NCBI GenBank assembly: GCA_020848905.1 | Contig: JADLHG010000026.1 | Coordinates: 81,422 to 145,421, forward strand | Direction of reading: 5' to 3' | DNA from: Deltaproteobacteria bacterium | GTDB taxonomy: Bacteria > Myxococcota_A > Polyangia > GCA-2747355 > JADLHG01 | Length of the DNA: 64,000 nt | Part shown: one piece after another, positions 63,780 to 64,000 of the stretch | Layout of the letters: every line of letters begins with the position of its first letter | Position numbering within the stretch: the stretch's first letter is position 1 | Position numbers and translations under genes: made by a program | Notes under the pieces: generated by a model | What the model saw: the letters and a program-made list of their open reading frames with translations, nothing else | The model's database searches: none | Told to the model about the DNA's origin: nothing

Positions 63780-64000
63780 ATGCCAAGCTTCATCGACCTG
63801 CTGCCCCAGATCATCGCCGAGGAGCTGCTCCTGCCCGTCTCCTCGGTCGCGCGCACCCTCGAGCTCGTCCGCGAGGGGGCCACGATTCCCTTCATGGCCC
63901 GCTACCGCAAGGAGGTCACCGGCGGGCTCGACGAGGTGCAGCTCGGGGCGATCAAGGATCGCTTCGAGTACCTCACGGAGCTCGAGGAGCGGCGCCAGGC
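63780..64000 (+). CDS. tex: transcription accessory protein Tex (5' part only)
   Basis: Partial: the gene runs off the right end of the window, with 73 codons visible of about 750-780 expected. The N-terminal Tex signature IIAEELLLPVSSVARTLELV and GATIPFMARYRKEVTGGLDEVQ identifies it. Tex is an RNA/DNA-binding S1-domain protein needed for transcription fitness and toxin expression in other bacteria. ATG 63780 is chosen because TACCAT lies exactly 7 nt upstream; ATG 63771 is an in-frame alternative that overlaps this -10. Confidence 0.93.
   Translation, partial: MPSFIDLLPQIIAEELLLPVSSVARTLELVREGATIPFMARYRKEVTGGLDEVQLGAIKDRFEYLTELEERRQ

Overview
The window reads as a high-GC chromosome segment from a myxobacterium-like organism (Myxococcota). 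The inference rests on content: Hanks-type Ser/Thr kinases with PEGA-like tails, FHA domains fused to sigma-54-activator AAA+ modules, DUF4388 proteins, two secreted proteins with MYXO-CTERM-like tails, and many lipoproteins with Cys-rich tails. No tRNA, rRNA, CRISPR array, IS element or prophage gene was recognised. Coding density is high. The longest gap is 60332-60622 (291 bases), which holds a candidate sigma-54 promoter; 28948-29210 and 63527-63779 are the next longest and hold promoter-like or palindromic signals only.

Layout. 1-5.9 kb: a small hypothetical, a giant receiver-DUF4388-TPR protein, and an orphan pair of oligopeptide-type ABC ATPases. 6-10.5 kb: a TPR lipoprotein, a DUF4292-like protein, and a tightly packed membrane rhodanese / MauE-DoxX / DsbA-like set that looks like a periplasmic thiol-redox module. 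10.5-13 kb: a three-gene overlapping operon with a nickel/cobalt-type permease and two zinc-ribbon proteins. 13.2-19.2 kb: a signalling cluster (FHA sigma-54 activator, a predicted Ser/Thr pseudokinase, a cyclic-nucleotide-binding protein, FHA-DUF4388). 19.3-24.2 kb: two tandem MBL hydrolases, Dtd, a (Cys-x-x)n protein, a Cys-rich lipoprotein and a trypsin-like protease. 24.2-31.1 kb: argG-argH, a carboxypeptidase-regulatory/PDZ protein, a ComEA-like HhH protein and an M20 peptidase. 31.2-38.2 kb: a PEGA kinase, a PEGA protein, a CBM9-like lipoprotein, and an acyl-CoA carboxylase beta subunit overlapped by a possible PilZ-like protein.

38.3-54 kb is dominated by exopolysaccharide genes: two polysaccharide deacetylases, a hexapeptide acyltransferase, a predicted outer-membrane barrel, a Wzz/Wzc-like protein, an FHA-AAA+ protein, GT2, WecB, WecG/TagA-type and GT4 glycosyltransferases, and a soluble kinase. 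Neither a flippase nor a polymerase was seen. 54-64 kb holds an RlmM-like methyltransferase, a large MYXO-CTERM-like protein, TypA/BipA, several exported proteins, a c-type cytochrome, and the 5' end of tex, which runs off the window.

Two themes stand out. First, three signalling ATPases have lost key residues: the pseudokinase at 14640, the Wzc-like protein at 42807, and the FHA-AAA+ protein at 45181. They may work as scaffolds or sensors. Second, at least eight start codons lack a good ribosome-binding site and instead have a TANNNT -10 hexamer 6-7 nt upstream, which suggests frequent leaderless transcription. Two perfectly spaced GG-N10-GC elements suggest sigma-54 control of two small exported proteins.
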